Assembly (NCBI RefSeq): GCF_020283565.1
Contig: NC_060065.1
Span: 44,504,409-44,568,408, forward strand
Source: Trifolium pratense
Taxonomy: Eukaryota > Streptophyta > Magnoliopsida > Fabales > Fabaceae
Reading direction: 5' to 3'
DNA: 64,000 nt
The number at the start of each line of letters is the position of its first letter. Position 1 is the first letter of the stretch. The notes beneath the pieces are model-generated. The model saw nothing but the letters and a program-made list of their open reading frames with translations, ran no database searches and was not told where the DNA came from. This document shows, one piece after another, positions 36,651 through 48,775 of the stretch. Made by a program: the position numbers and the translations under genes.

Positions 36651-36854
36651 ACTTGTTTTTGTTTTAGCTTTTGTGAAGATTAAAATAAACGTGTATTGAA
36701 ATAAGTTAACAATATGAAATATATCACTAGAAATAGATAATAATGACAATATTGAAATTCTTAATAAAGGATATGGAATTGGTGAATTCCTAGTACCCAA
36801 TATTGTTAGGTACCGGTTATTCATGTTTAAATTTTCTATCAAGTTATATTTTTA

Positions 36855-37055
36855 GAGTGATGTTAAACAGTGTTCTAAAGTAATGGTTAAGAAAATAAAA
36901 ATATAAACAAAAGTAAAAGGTTTAAATAATAGAAAATATTCTATTTTAAAAATTTCAATTCAAGACATTGAATATTGCAATATTTTAAAGATTTTATTAC
37001 TATTTGTGCTATTTTTGTTTTCTTAATCATTACCCAAAAATACGATTTAACATTT
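36855..37055. mobile_element. Degenerate MITE of the gttaaacagtg type
   Basis: gtgatgttaaacagtgttctaaagtaatggttaagaaaataaaaat is mirrored by gtttcttaatcattacccaaaaatacgatttaacat. A similar pair occurs at 24822-24975. TSD not identified. Confidence 0.5.
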
Positions 37056-37166
37056 TTCATATTTTTATATGAATTTATATTAAGAAAATCGTATTAAATG
37101 AAGTAACAGTAACCAATAATATAAATTGGGTACCAAAGAACTTATCGATAAAATCATCTTAACTTC

Positions 37167-37322
37167 ATCAATCGTTAGTTGATTTAGTGGTGATTGGCGA
37201 TAAACTTGGTAGGAAGGATCACAGTTCGATCATCCGCAACTGCGATCGGAAAGGGGCTGGACCAACGTGATGCCAGAGCTGACTCCGAACCAGATTAAAC
37301 TGCTGGCGAAAAAAAAAATTAC
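37167..37322 (+). mobile_element. tRNA-derived SINE with short TSD
   Basis: A-box-like ttgatttagtggtgattgg and B-box-like cacagttcgatcatcc, a conserved body (aactgcgatcggaaaggggctgg, tgccagagctgactccgaac) and an A tail. CTTAACTTC flanks it at 37158-37166 and 37323-37331. Relatives: 49335-49500 and a truncated head at about 62643. Confidence 0.8.
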
Positions 37323-37331
37323 CTTAACTTC

Positions 37332-39669
37332 CTGGAAAAAAAAGTTAACTATTATTTTTATAATATATTTAGATTAGATATATAAACTTAAAAAAAAACG
37401 AAATGAAATGTGTTTCATTAAAAATCAAACATTAAATACAAAAAAAAAAAGTGAAACATGATAAAATAAAAAACAACAAATATTGATAGTGTTTCCTTTG
37501 TGAGGAAAAGTGGAAAACAATCACAGTCGTCCTAACACAATTTATACCAAAATTGGAAAAGAGAAAAAAAAAATATGAAGGCAATCACCAATGATTATTC
37601 TAAAATTTCAAACATTATGATGATTAACACCAAGAGTCGCTACCAAGAGTCAATTTCAAAAATAACATTGGAATAGTTTGTTTCTATCACACTATTGGTT
37701 TGGAATTAAGTTCTAGTAGGTAAACAGTTGTGGCATGCATATGCCCAGCCTCATTAGCAATAATAGATTTTTTTTTTTAAACCAAAAGTATCTTTCGTGC
37801 AACCGTTGAAATTAATCATTTTAAGATAATTGAAATTCATTTAAAGGATTGATTCTTCCGGATAAATATTTTTTCATATGCATTAACTAGAGATATTAGA
37901 TTTTTATTTTTTTTTTGATGATGAAGAGGGCAAAAGCCCAAGCGAGATATTAGATTTTACATGTTACAGAATCTTGATATATATATATATATAGATAAAA
38001 ATTAGTAATTAGTTAGAGATATGACCACCCTAATTAAAAAAATGCGTGAACAATTTTATTTGTCATTCTTCTTATAAATTCAACTTAGGAGTTGGTTATG
38101 AAGGAAGATAAAAGATGTCTATATTCATAAAAAAGAATAAATCACCTTATTTTAATTAGCAAGCATGAAGAACGTCCCTTGTTAATTGACAACACGCGCC
38201 GATAATACCTATTTTTTAAAGAAGTTTAGTGACTATAATTTCACCCTTAAAAAGTGAATAAAATTGAATGTCCAAAGTTCGAAGTTTGAATTCCGAGTAC
38301 TCTTGTATATGTTTACGATATCCCCAATTGAACTAAATTCATGGAAACACACCGATTCCTACATATATTTTAGTAATACCTACATATTTTCACTTGGATG
38401 AGATCGTAAGAAATCTATTCAAGCTTAAGTAGAGGTCTCAAGTTCAAATCCAGCTCTAAAGATGTAGCGATGTTAAATTTTCTTATAAGAAAGCTTTAAC
38501 ATCATTTTCGATTTTATCTGACTTACATGGTTAATCTCTACAGTTATAGGTAGATAAATGATCGATTTTGAACTATAACACTTGAACCGATAGAGATTGA
38601 CCCAATTAACTCGAACTTAAAAAATCAAAATTAATTTAATTTGTTTTTATTAGATCTTTGGATTCATCGTAACTGTTATGGTTTTTACATTATTGCCAAT
38701 TAAATATTTTGATGAACAAAGCACATTTTAAAAAAACATAAAAATTCATTATTTGTCAAAAAGAAACATAAAAATTCATTAAAGTTGAAATAATCATTCT
38801 GAAATTTCTGCTCTAAATATTAAAAATATTAATTTTGAAAAATAAATTTATTTATTAATTAGTCTTTAATTTTCATCGTTATTTAAATTATTAACGGTAA
38901 TTAGTAAATCATTAACGGTAACTTGCACTAGAGTTAGAGTAAATTAGAGATATTTTGAAAGCCATGCAGCTTCCAAGAGACAACTAAAAAAAGTAGTACC
39001 ATCTAAAAGAGAAATATGAGTCAGACATAATAAGAGATTGAAGGTGGCCAACAGAGATATTGTTCGGGTGCGAGGGTGAAGCCATGTGCTTAGGTTAATT
39101 AGGTTACATATAAATGTCATAACATTTAATACACGTAAACTATACTTTATAGTACTACTTGCTGGAAAATGCTCATGTGTGAATTGTGATGAATCATGTA
39201 CAGTACCTTAAATATCCTTCATAATCTTTATATTTATATAAACATACAAGGAATGCTTTGTCTATTGTGTAGACAAGTAGAATGATATTGGCATATTGCA
39301 TATATGTATGTATGTATTTAATCAATTAATTCTTTTATATCTTATTTGATATGATGATAAATTTCATTGATCTAATGAAAACTAACATGTGTATATATAT
39401 GATGCAATACATGTTTTACTCATGTACTATAAAGTTTACCTAAACTAAAAAATTGGACTTAAATGGTTAATGAGTTATCTCTAGTATGGATCGTTCGGCA
39501 GAATCCGAGTTTGATTTCTAGTAAGAACAATTCGTAGCCAAACTTTTTTAACCTCACGGTCGAACTAATTAGATGTTGGATTTAAGTGTTGATTGATCAT
39601 GATAGACACTTAAAATGTTATTAGGAATTTTTCATCACTCTAAATGATGAAGGGATTCTAAAAATTTAT
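37332..39669. other. AT-rich intergenic region, no gene seen
   Basis: Scattered tRNA-like SINE debris may be present (ctcaagttcaaatccagc at about 38438) but without flanking evidence. No coding frame is supported. Confidence 0.35.
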
Positions 39670-40500
39670 TTATTACGATTTAATCTTGTTGATGAAATTA
39701 TTTGGAGATGTGATAATAAAGGAATTAACACTATCAAGTGCTTATATAGAGTTTGTAATGGAAGGTTAGTGAATGGTGATGAGAATAAAATATTTGGAGA
39801 TTTGCCTAAACATTGGAATTTACTCATTCCTCTCAAGATTAAAATTTTTATGTGGAGACTTGGTAGAGTAATTCTTCCTACGTGACCTAGGTTGAATGTA
39901 AGGGTGTGCAATGCCCTTTTAATGATCATTTGTTGTGAACATGATTTATAAAATCTTTGGCACATGTTTCTTGAATGCCATATAACATCCGGTGTTGTTG
40001 GCTGTTGTTACAATCTATTATGCATTAGACCGAAGTTTTCTCTAATATTTTTATGTAGGTTTTACATAGTTTCAATGAAATCTCAAGTGTCTATATTGTT
40101 CAACATGATAACATAGAGCACATGTCAAAAGAGGGATTTGGATTGATGCAGTCAAAATTGCATGCATTCATGCAATTATAGGATATATTTGTCCGTCTGA
40201 TGGATCTGCAAAGGAGAATGTGAAGTTGTGGGACAACAACAATGAACCAATGGAAACCACAATTTTACGTGTTTAACATCTACTCAACTCTTGGCAATGT
40301 TTTCACCAAGTTAACGATAGCATCCGAGGAACACTTCATCACAACAAGGGAGACAGTGTCCACCGCCTCATGTTCAAATGCAACGTTAATGATGCCACCT
40401 TCCAATAACAACAAATGCTCATATATTGGAATGTGCAAGAAATGAGCGAGGAAGATTTGTTATGACTATGACGAATTTGTGACTTTGATACTTCAAACGG
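39670..40500 (+). pseudogene. Decayed LINE fragment: zf-RVT followed by RNase H-like remnant
   Basis: The plus strand, across several stops and frame changes, shows zf-RVT traits at about 39690-39990: PLKIKIFMWRLGR, LPT, RLNVRVCNALL, then NLWHMFLEC. At about 40365-40490 there is an RNase H-like trace (KCNV, YIGMC). The many stops show it is long dead. No tail or TSD remains. Confidence 0.65.
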
Positions 40501-41460
40501 TCGAATATGAATCATTGTTGTCGGACAAATTGTTATGACTAGGACGAATTGCTGACTTAGGGTTTGTTTAATGTCTTTTATTCAATCATTGTTGTCGGTC
40601 TTCAAGATTTTATCTTTTAACATGATTATAAAATGTTGTAGATGATTTGCTCCGACGCAAAACTATATGGTTAGAGTATAGTTCTATTATTCATGATTAT
40701 AGAACTATATTATGTAATCACAACAATTTTTAGATTATTTTTACCAGACGACAAACTAATAATAGTGTCCATTCTCTAATAAAGACGTCTATCTGGTATA
40801 CTCATCAAAGTAATTTTCATTATTCTCCTATTGTATACCTTGGTATAATGAATAAAACAGATGTTTTAGGTAAAAAATGACAAAAATTTAAGTAGTAAAA
40901 TAACAAAAAATCTACAAAAAAGTAGTAACAAAATTTATTACACCATGAACAAGAAACCCTCTTATAACTATGGTGAAAAGCTAAAAACTGTTGATACTAA
41001 TCTTTCATCAGATTTCAGATCATCCAACTCTCCCTTCCTGTCACTCTCTAAGCCGCGTTAAATGGACCCCACATATCGTTGAACCCAGCGCAGCACCAAA
41101 AAACTATATTCCTTTCCACAAACCATGTTCTTTTGTTTTTCTTTTTCTTATTTTTCTCAAACTTCCATAATACTTTTTTTATTTATCCATAATATATTTT
41201 ATTTAATAATCTACTTTTTTTTATATCACTCACTTATAGTTTCAAAGATTCCACAAAATCTTCACAACCAGCTGGTTTTGTAAGAATTTGAAGCTTCATT
41301 CATAAACCTTTTTTTTTTGTGGGGTCCTCTTTGACAGCCTAATCAACAGCCTGGAAAAGGGTGGTTGCATTGCATTGCAACCACACTAAAAACTTCAACT
41401 TGATTCATTTTTCAGTAATGGGTTTCACGTAATATTAATCTTGGTCACACCCTTTTTCTT
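40501..41460. other. Intergenic region upstream of THE1-like gene
   Basis: Expected to hold the promoter of the receptor kinase gene. No sharply defined TATA box or repeat could be picked out with confidence. Confidence 0.35.
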
Positions 41461-41513
41461 CAATTCAACAATTTTTTTTTTGTAACAACAAGCACATTTT
41501 GCTTCATTCATAG

Positions 41514-41679
41514 GTAAGTCAAGTGTACTTTTGATTTTAATTATGACCCTTTTTGAGTAAATTTATGTTTATGTTGTGTTGTGATGTGTTGCAGTGTTAG
41601 AAGAATCTTTGTGTGTTGTTTTGTTTGGTTTTCTGCATTGAATTTGATAGATCCGAGGTTGTTTTTGTTTTTGTTGCAG
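41514..41679 (+). other. Probable 5'UTR intron of the THE1-like gene
   Basis: Donor ATAG|GTAAGTC at 41514. Two acceptors fit: gtgttgcag ending at 41594 and ttgttgcag ending at 41679, giving 81- or 166-nt introns. Both leave the coding ATG at 41810 untouched. Confidence 0.55.
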
Positions 41680-41809
41680 GTTTTTTTTTTTTTCATCAAG
41701 TTTGTGGCTTTTGGGATTTGAAGTTAAAAGGGTATTGTAATTGCTTAAAATCTGTTTATGGGTTGGTGTTGTTGAAGAAGATTTGAGAGAAACTTACAAA
41801 CTAACTACA

Positions 41810-44332
41810 ATGGTGATGATGAAACTTGTTTTGGTTGTTGTTACTCTTATTACATTTTTGGTGAATGTGTCATTTGCCTTATACACACCTCATGATAATT
41901 ACCTAATTGCTTGTGGTTCATCTAAAAGTATCAATTTTCAAGATCGTGTTTTCGTCCCCGATTCACAGCATTCATCACTTGTGTTGAAAACTGGAAATTC
42001 AATTGTTGTTGCTAGTTCTAATTCAAGTGTTGTTCCATCTCCAATTTACCAATCAGCTAGGATTTTCAGTGAGAAAGGTTCTTATAGATTTGATGTTCAA
42101 CAAGGTAGGCATTGGATTAGGTTATATTTTTATCCTATTCCAAACACTAGCCATAATTTGACTTCAGCTTCTATAACAGTTGTTAGTGATGATTTTGTTT
42201 TATTAAGCAACTTCACTTTTAGAAACTATAGCGGTTCTTATATGTTTAGGGAGTATGCTATCAATGTGACCTCTGATACTTTGACTGTAACCTTTATTCC
42301 TTCGAATGGTTCAGTTGCTTTTGTGAATGCAATTGAAGTTGTGTCGATGCCAGATGACTTGTTTGTCGATCAGGCATTGTCGCTTAGTCCATTAGCCCCT
42401 TTTAGTGGCCTTTCGGAACTTGCTTTTGAAACCGTTTACCGATTGAACATAGGAGGAACCTTGCTCACTGCCGAAAACGATACATTGGGAAGAACTTGGG
42501 AGAATGATCAGAAGTATCTCCATGTGAACAGCTCGGTTACTAATGTGTCAGCTAGCCCTTCAAGCATTAGGTATCGACCAGGCATTACTGCTGAGACGGC
42601 ACCTAATTGGGTTTATGCCACTGCTGAAGCAATGGGGGATGCAAATGTTGCCAATTCAAATTTCAACATTACTTGGGTCTTTGATGTGGATCCAAGTTTC
42701 TCCTATTTTGTTCGGCTTCACTTTTGCGATATTATTAGCAAGGCAATGAATACGTTAGTTTTCAATGTATTCATAAATACTGATATAGCTATTGGAAGCC
42801 TTGACCTATCATCTTTGACTAATGATTTGGCTTTGCCTTACTATAAGGACTTTGTTTCCAATGCCTCATCGGATAACACTTTGACGGTAAGCGTTGGTCC
42901 TGATACAATGGCGGACATTACAAATGCAACTATGAATGGATTGGAGATAATGAAAATCAGCAATGCATTGAAGAGCTTGGATGGACTTTCTTCGGTCAAG
43001 AGTCTTCTTCCTAGTTCAAAATCAAGCAAGAACAAGATAGGAATCATCGTTGGTTCCGCCGCTGGTGCTTTAGTTGCCTTGGCTTTTATTGGTTTGTGTT
43101 TTTGCTTGTTGGCGAGAAGAAATTTGAAATCTCCTCAAGAGGGTGGTCATTCATGGCTGCCATTGCCCTTATATGGAAATTCTCAGACCATGACAAAAAT
43201 GTCAACAACTTCACAGAAGAGTGGAGGAACTGCAAGCTTCATTTCTTCGACGAATCTTGGGCGGTTCTTCACTTTCCAAGAAATCCTAGACGCAACCAAC
43301 AAATTTGATGAGAAGCTTCTTCTTGGTGTTGGTGGTTTCGGAAGGGTTTATAGGGGAATCCTTGATGATGGTACCACTGTAGCTGTCAAAAGGGGAAATC
43401 CAAGATCTGAACAAGGTCTTGCTGAATTCCGAACGGAAATTGAGATGTTATCGAAGCTTCGGCATCGTCATCTTGTGTCTCTAATTGGTTATTGTGATGA
43501 GAGGTCAGAAATGATTCTTGTCTATGAATATATGGCTAATGGTCCCCTCAGGAGTCATTTGTATGGAACTGATCTACCACCTCTATCGTGGAAACAACGG
43601 CTCGATATTTGCATCGGAGCAGCAAGAGGACTTCATTATCTCCACACCGGTGCATCGCAAAGCATAATTCATCGAGACGTAAAGACAACAAACATCCTTT
43701 TAGATGATAGCTTTGTTGCTAAAGTTGCTGACTTTGGCCTCTCCAAAACCGGTCCCGCGCTTGATCAGACTCACGTGAGCACGGCTGTTAAAGGTAGTTT
43801 CGGTTATCTTGATCCAGAATACTTTAGAAGGCAACAACTCACAGAGAAATCAGATGTTTATTCATTTGGAGTAGTTTTAATGGAAGTGCTATGCACAAGA
43901 CCGGCTTTGAACCCTGTCCTTCCTAGGGAACAGGTTAATATAGCCGAGTGGGCGATGAATTGGCAGAAAAAGGGAATGCTCGATCAAATCATGGATCAAC
44001 AACTTGTCGGGAAGGTCAATCCTGCTTCGCTCAAGAAGTTCGGGGAGACGGCGGAGAAGTGTTTGGCTGAGTATGGAGTGGATAGGCCATCTATGGGAGA
44101 TGTTTTATGGAACCTTGAATATGCTTTGCAGCTCCAAGAAACCTCATCAGCACTCACGGAACCAGAAGATAACAGCACGAATCACATTACCGGAATTCAG
44201 TTGACACGTCTTGAGAATTTTGATAACAGTGTCAGTATGGTTGATGGAAGCAACTCTGTCACGGACGAAGATGCAGAAGACGCTGCTACAAGTGCAGTGT
44301 TCTCACAATTGGTAAATCCACGTGGAAGATGA
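41810..44332 (+). CDS. THE1: THESEUS1-like receptor kinase (CrRLK1L family)
   Basis: Intronless gene for an 840-aa plasma-membrane receptor kinase. Order: signal peptide (1 to about 26, ending in VSFA), extracellular malectin-like region (about 30-400, many N-glycosylation sites), transmembrane segment (about 411-432), kinase domain (about 500-775). Kinase residues are intact: glycine loop G506-V513, VAVK Lys527, HRD Asp623, DFG Asp641. The juxtamembrane, kinase and C-terminal tail (ending VNPRGR) agree closely with Arabidopsis THESEUS1 from memory. The family senses cell-wall integrity and binds RALF peptides. I use the ATG at 41810, which gives the signal peptide; upstream in-frame codons begin with TTG. 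A hAT-type MITE lies about 740 bases past the stop. Confidence 0.95.
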   Translation: MVMMKLVLVVVTLITFLVNVSFALYTPHDNYLIACGSSKSINFQDRVFVPDSQHSSLVLKTGNSIVVASSNSSVVPSPIYQSARIFSEKGSYRFDVQQGRHWIRLYFYPIPNTSHNLTSASITVVSDDFVLLSNFTFRNYSGSYMFREYAINVTSDTLTVTFIPSNGSVAFVNAIEVVSMPDDLFVDQALSLSPLAPFSGLSELAFETVYRLNIGGTLLTAENDTLGRTWENDQKYLHVNSSVTNVSASPSSIRYRPGITAETAPNWVYATAEAMGDANVANSNFNITWVFDVDPSFSYFVRLHFCDIISKAMNTLVFNVFINTDIAIGSLDLSSLTNDLALPYYKDFVSNASSDNTLTVSVGPDTMADITNATMNGLEIMKISNALKSLDGLSSVKSLLPSSKSSKNKIGIIVGSAAGALVALAFIGLCFCLLARRNLKSPQEGGHSWLPLPLYGNSQTMTKMSTTSQKSGGTASFISSTNLGRFFTFQEILDATNKFDEKLLLGVGGFGRVYRGILDDGTTVAVKRGNPRSEQGLAEFRTEIEMLSKLRHRHLVSLIGYCDERSEMILVYEYMANGPLRSHLYGTDLPPLSWKQRLDICIGAARGLHYLHTGASQSIIHRDVKTTNILLDDSFVAKVADFGLSKTGPALDQTHVSTAVKGSFGYLDPEYFRRQQLTEKSDVYSFGVVLMEVLCTRPALNPVLPREQVNIAEWAMNWQKKGMLDQIMDQQLVGKVNPASLKKFGETAEKCLAEYGVDRPSMGDVLWNLEYALQLQETSSALTEPEDNSTNHITGIQLTRLENFDNSVSMVDGSNSVTDEDAEDAATSAVFSQLVNPRGR

Positions 44333-45074
44333 TTTATTTTTCATGTATCCGTCATTCTGGGTATACGCATTTGAGTATAGTGTGGCTGTTCTGGCCTTGG
44401 ACTAATTGAAAAGTCCTGCTCGATAAATGAAAGGTTATTTTCGGTTTCGTTATCACTTTTGTAATCCTTTTTGATTTATTTTTTTTCCCCTATAAGCACG
44501 TTACTATATAATATATTTGAGCAATTAGTTGGTTAGAAATTGTATGTAAGTTATCTATAAAGTTCTGTTGTACTTTGTATAAGGAAATCAAGAGTTCTTT
44601 CACTTTACAATAAAAGTTCCTCAGAAAACAAATCAACTATTCAAAAGATACTGCTTCTGATAAGTTAGTTTGCTTTGCTTTTCTCTTTTTTCTAGTAATT
44701 CTCAAGAGATATATTCAATATGAAATCCAAGAAATGAAAATGAGAGAAAACTGCTGAGAAGATCTTTAACATGAATTACTGATCTAGAAGCAAAGAAAAT
44801 GAATTCTAAAGACAAAATCAAGTTTTGAAATAACTTGTGTTCAGTACATTGTTCTCCTAACAATGAAATGTTTGACCTTCGCCCGGAATGTGAGCAAATA
44901 TATCATGTCAATTGCTCAATCGTACTTTGGCTATCTTACACGTACAATAAGAAATGCTGTAAATAGATAAAGGTTCATGCAATTTTTTCTATCAGCTGTT
45001 GGTAGTCTCTCACAAATTGCAATTCAAGGTGTTTTCATAATTTCAAGTTTCAACAATGATTTTGATCTTATGCA
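44333..45074. other. 3' flank of the THE1-like gene
   Basis: Contains the likely 3'UTR (ttgtaatcc, tacaataaaag near 44600). No further gene was found. Confidence 0.35.
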
Positions 45075-45239
45075 CTATGAAGCACGGACATAGATACCAG
45101 ACACAACATTGACACGTCGACACTGATAATAATTTAAGAAAATGACATAATTCAATGTAATCATATATGTCGGTGTTGGACACTCATGTGTGTCCCACAC
45201 TAGGATGCGCCTAGTCCGAGGAATATTCGTGCTTCATAG
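45075..45239. mobile_element. hAT-type MITE with exact 8-bp TSD CTTATGCA
   Basis: 165 bp with perfect 11-bp terminal inverted repeats CTATGAAGCAC / GTGCTTCATAG. CTTATGCA flanks it at 45067-45074 and 45240-45247. It lies between the convergent THE1-like and root-cap genes. A worn relative is at about 61696-61825. Confidence 0.88.
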
Positions 45240-45463
45240 CTTATGCATAATATCATAATGTATGAATTTAGGAAACCTTTCATATAATCATCACAATATT
45301 CAATCATTTATAAGCAAACAAATTAATACACTTATTCAAAAGGAAATATGGTTACAAAACAATAATTTTTTAGCCACTGAGTAGTGAGTACATTACAGAA
45401 ATATTTTTTCTTAGTTACAACATTCAATCATTAAAAAAAGGCGAACAATAGAAACTGTCAAAT

Positions 45464-46756
45464 TTATCTTCTGCAAACTATACCGTTACCACTGCTGGCA
45501 CCACTAGTGCAATCCATCATACCAAATTCTATCTCCATGCCTTCCTGCATTGAATCTTTGGCAGAAGAGAATATACAAGCGTTACAGTCGGCAGAAACAA
45601 GCGACGTGGTTCTATACTTGTCTTCCCCGCCAACTACCGGCATTGCCACACCTGGCTTTGCCGGATTTTGAAAATCTGGCTGATAAGTCCTACCAAGAAT
45701 TCCTTCAACTTTGGACGATAAACCATAGAATTTGAACTGCACCTCCAAATGAGCAAAGCAATCATCATTAGGAATCTGATAGTTATGGATTCTACTGTCT
45801 TCCTTGGTCACAGGCACCACATTGACAGATATTTCAGCAACTTCTGGGATGGTAATCATGACACCGTTCTCATTCGATGTTCTCTCGACTCTTAGTTGAT
45901 TTTCCTCGGATTGCCATGTAGACAGGTGACCTTCTGGAATTACGAGTTCCTTTCCGTCAAAAGAGAGCTTCAAATGGTCAACGTCGTCATCCCAAATTGA
46001 AGATGGCGTGGCCTCAACAGAAAAGTTGTGTGAATCAAAGAGGACTCCCAATGCTTGAATCCAAGTATAATCCCTTGGTCTCCCTGTTGGCCTGAGGCCG
46101 ATAAAACGAGCGTTGATTTGAAGGTTGACATCAGATACCAAGCTGAAATGCTCATTTCTCCTTCCATGGAAATAGAAAACAATGCCATCCGCACCAACGA
46201 ACCGAGGATCCAAGCATGCAGATCCGCGACCATTACAATTTGGTTTACGACCTGTTCAAATCCAAAATATCATGAATGGTAAACAAAAAAATGGAATCAA
46301 AACACCAAAAATATGTTTTTCTTTTATGAAATTCACATGTATCCTATTCAAGGCCAACAGAACAATAAAGATAAGATCTCTCATAATTATCTTGCTAAAA
46401 TCGCAATGTGATTGTGATTGAGATTGCGTCAGTCGCATTTGACTGTAACTCTCCACAATATCAAGGATCACAACGCGACCGCAACCACTATAAGATATAA
46501 GAAAATGTATGTAAATCTTACTTTTGCACTGAGTTTTGCACAAAGGAGAATCACAATCAAGATAGCAAACTTTGTCTCTTGGGTTAACCGGTGATTTTGA
46601 AGGACACTGAGCCGGACAAGGCATTTTCTTGAGAAAACAACTGCTCTTTCGGTTGGTGCATGTTTGAGTATCAACATTGATACACATAACACATGATGAT
46701 ACAAATACAAATAAAAACAAAACAAACATTAAACTTTTGTTGCTTAAGACATCCAT
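45464..46756 (-). CDS. Secreted root-cap/LEA-like protein (Root_cap family), two exons
   Basis: Exon 1 is 46756-46522 and exon 2 is 46251-45464, joined at AAAA|GTAAGA and TTGAACAG|GTCG; 340 aa. A signal peptide (about 1-26) precedes a Cys-rich segment (CTNRKSSC, MPCPAQCPS, CYLDCDSPLCKTQCKS) and, after the intron, CNGRGSACLDPRFVGADG and a long beta-rich region with DYTWIQALG and IWDDDVDHL, typical of plant Root_cap/late-embryogenesis-like proteins. These are secreted proteins of root cap and other tissues with no proven biochemical role. An open frame runs into the intron, but the spliced model is preferred because it joins CKS to RKPNC as in the family. The gene converges on THE1. Confidence 0.9.
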
Positions 46757-46811
46757 GATTAATCTTTTGTTTTGTTTGATAGATCAATGAAAGAGATGAA
46801 TGTGGCCTCTC

Positions 46812-46819
46812 TTTATATA
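46812..46819 (-). promoter_or_regulatory. TATA box of the root-cap-like gene
   Basis: TATATAAAGAGAGG on the minus strand, 56 bases upstream of the ATG. The implied leader is only about 25-30 nt. Confidence 0.55.
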
Positions 46820-47090
46820 CTATCTTTATGCTAATAGAAAACTCACCAAGTGGTTATTTTTCTAGTGATTTTTAACATGAACGTGAGTAAGATGAATTGC
46901 TGGAATTCTTTGTGGCATCTTTTACATTGTCAAAACAATTACAATATAACAAGAAGAGGTAATGGAAGTTGACTTTGTGCTTTAGAATGAGGACAAAGAC
47001 TTTCATGAGCAGCTTCTATACAGAAAGATTATTATTATTATTGACTTTCACTAAGTTATTCAAGTTCAACCATGAAATGTGGCTTAATAT

Positions 47091-47204
47091 TTTGGTATTA
47101 ACTCTCTGGTTCCCATGGGAACGATATCCAGGTGATCAGAACTCGGCCGCGAGATAAGTAAAGTCCGGCCAAGAATTGTTCCCATCAATAATGGAACTCG
47201 AGTA
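47091..47204. mobile_element. 114-bp GC-rich insertion bounded by exact 16-bp direct repeats
   Basis: AAATGTGGCTTAATAT occurs at 47075-47090 and 47205-47220. The insert opens with tttggtattaactctctgg, which resembles a tRNA-Met primer site, and contains cggccgcgagataag and a CCCATGGG palindrome. It has no poly(A) tail and no coding frame. It could be an unusual short retroelement; class unresolved. Confidence 0.6.
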
Positions 47205-47873
47205 AATGTGGCTTAATATGATTTTTTGTAATCATGAAATTTTGTATGAGAAAATAAAGTGCAATTATAAAAGTATAGAACATTGAGTATGTAATTTTTG
47301 GTGTGGAAAATGTATAAAACATTGAGTTTTCTTTTAAATTTCTTATGAACAATTCAACATACATTCGAACTTATGTGTTAAGTGATGTAGCTGTCAAAAT
47401 ATTTAAAATTAATATTTAGCTAACTTTGGATCCTTGACTACATTGATACGTTAGGGCAAAACGGACAGTGTCAATTTTTTAGATTTTGTGGACCAAAATC
47501 TGCGTTTACTAACTTTGTGTCACTTGTAAGTTTTAATTAATTAATTTAATACTAGAGACTAAGGATGTGCTGTTTTTTTTACTTAGTATTTTTATTCTTT
47601 TAAGATCAATATGCAAAAGCATATTGATCAAGTAGTTCATACACTATTATCAAGTAGTTTATACATGATCGTATCATATATGATACTCATACTCCAAAGG
47701 AAGATGCTATAAGTTTTAGTAATTTAGAGTTTAAGCGCGTAAATAAAATCTAATTAATGAACATTTTAGCTATAGATCAATGTGGATAGCTCTTCTCCAA
47801 AGGAAGATGATTTATTAGTGGTTTTCGCGAGACGTTAGTAACTTTGCATTTAGCCTGGTCTTCTCTTGTTAGT

Positions 47874-47965
47874 GGTTGTTTAAAGCTAAATCGAGATGGT
47901 GCAGCGACCAAACACGGTGCCAATTGCAGCTTGTCGAGGTGTGGTTCGTGATCGTGACCATTGAT
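47874..47965 (+). pseudogene. RNase H-domain remnant of a LINE-type element
   Basis: CLKLNRDGAATKHGA is readable at 47874-47920, followed after a frameshift by ACRGVVRDRD. This is the first strand of the RNase H fold found at the 3' end of plant LINEs. Nothing else of the element is recognisable. Confidence 0.6.
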
Positions 47966-48775
47966 TTATGGAAATTTCATTTTTGGCTATATATGTTGCA
48001 TCTTTTGGTATTTGTTCCATTATTATGATAGAATTGTTGGTCATTTGCAAGGGGTTGATGATGGGTTTTGATCAATAATGTTTTAGAGCTATAGATGTTA
48101 AAAAAAAAATTGAATAGCGAAAGATTTATTAACCAACAATCCGGCGAATCGTCGCACCACACACAATTTCCACCCGTGTCTTGATTAATAATAGCACGGG
48201 TGGAAATTGATTAATAGTTGTGTTAGTCATATTTGTCTTTTGATAATGTTCATTATTCATTAATGACTTGAACTTAGTGGTTTAAAAAAAATACAATTGA
48301 GAGGGTGGATACTTCTATTGGTTTGATTTAAGAGTTAAAAGGAGTTGGAAGTCTCAAATTTAACATAGGACGACGAAAGGAGAAAAAAATATTAATCTAA
48401 TAAACTAACTAAATTGAACATTTTAAAAAAATTGACAAATGAAAGTAAATAAATGCATTATCGTCTAAAAAATTTACATTAATATGATAATTATGAATAT
48501 TTTTTTGTCAAGTAGTCTAGTGGCTAGAATTTCATTTTTTAATATGAATAATTGAGAGTATCAAGATTCGAACATAATCTCTGCATATTACATGGTATGT
48601 TCTTACCGATCATTATGATTAATTGATATTAAAAACACATAATATAATTACATAAATTATTGATGTGTTTGTTTTAGCTTTAAAACAAGTGATTTTTTCT
48701 TTGTATTTTTAAAAATAATTTTTATGATAAGTCAATTAAAAATAGTAAAAGTTGTTTCGAATTCATCTTTTTATG

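Noticed and set aside
41741..41809. In-frame N-terminal extension of the THE1-like protein
   Set aside because: It starts with TTG, and it would bury the signal peptide that follows the ATG at 41810.
46256..46521. Continuous reading from the first exon of the root-cap-like gene into the next 266 bases
   Set aside because: Strong donor and acceptor sites bound this stretch, and the spliced product matches the family across the junction; the read-through tail does not.
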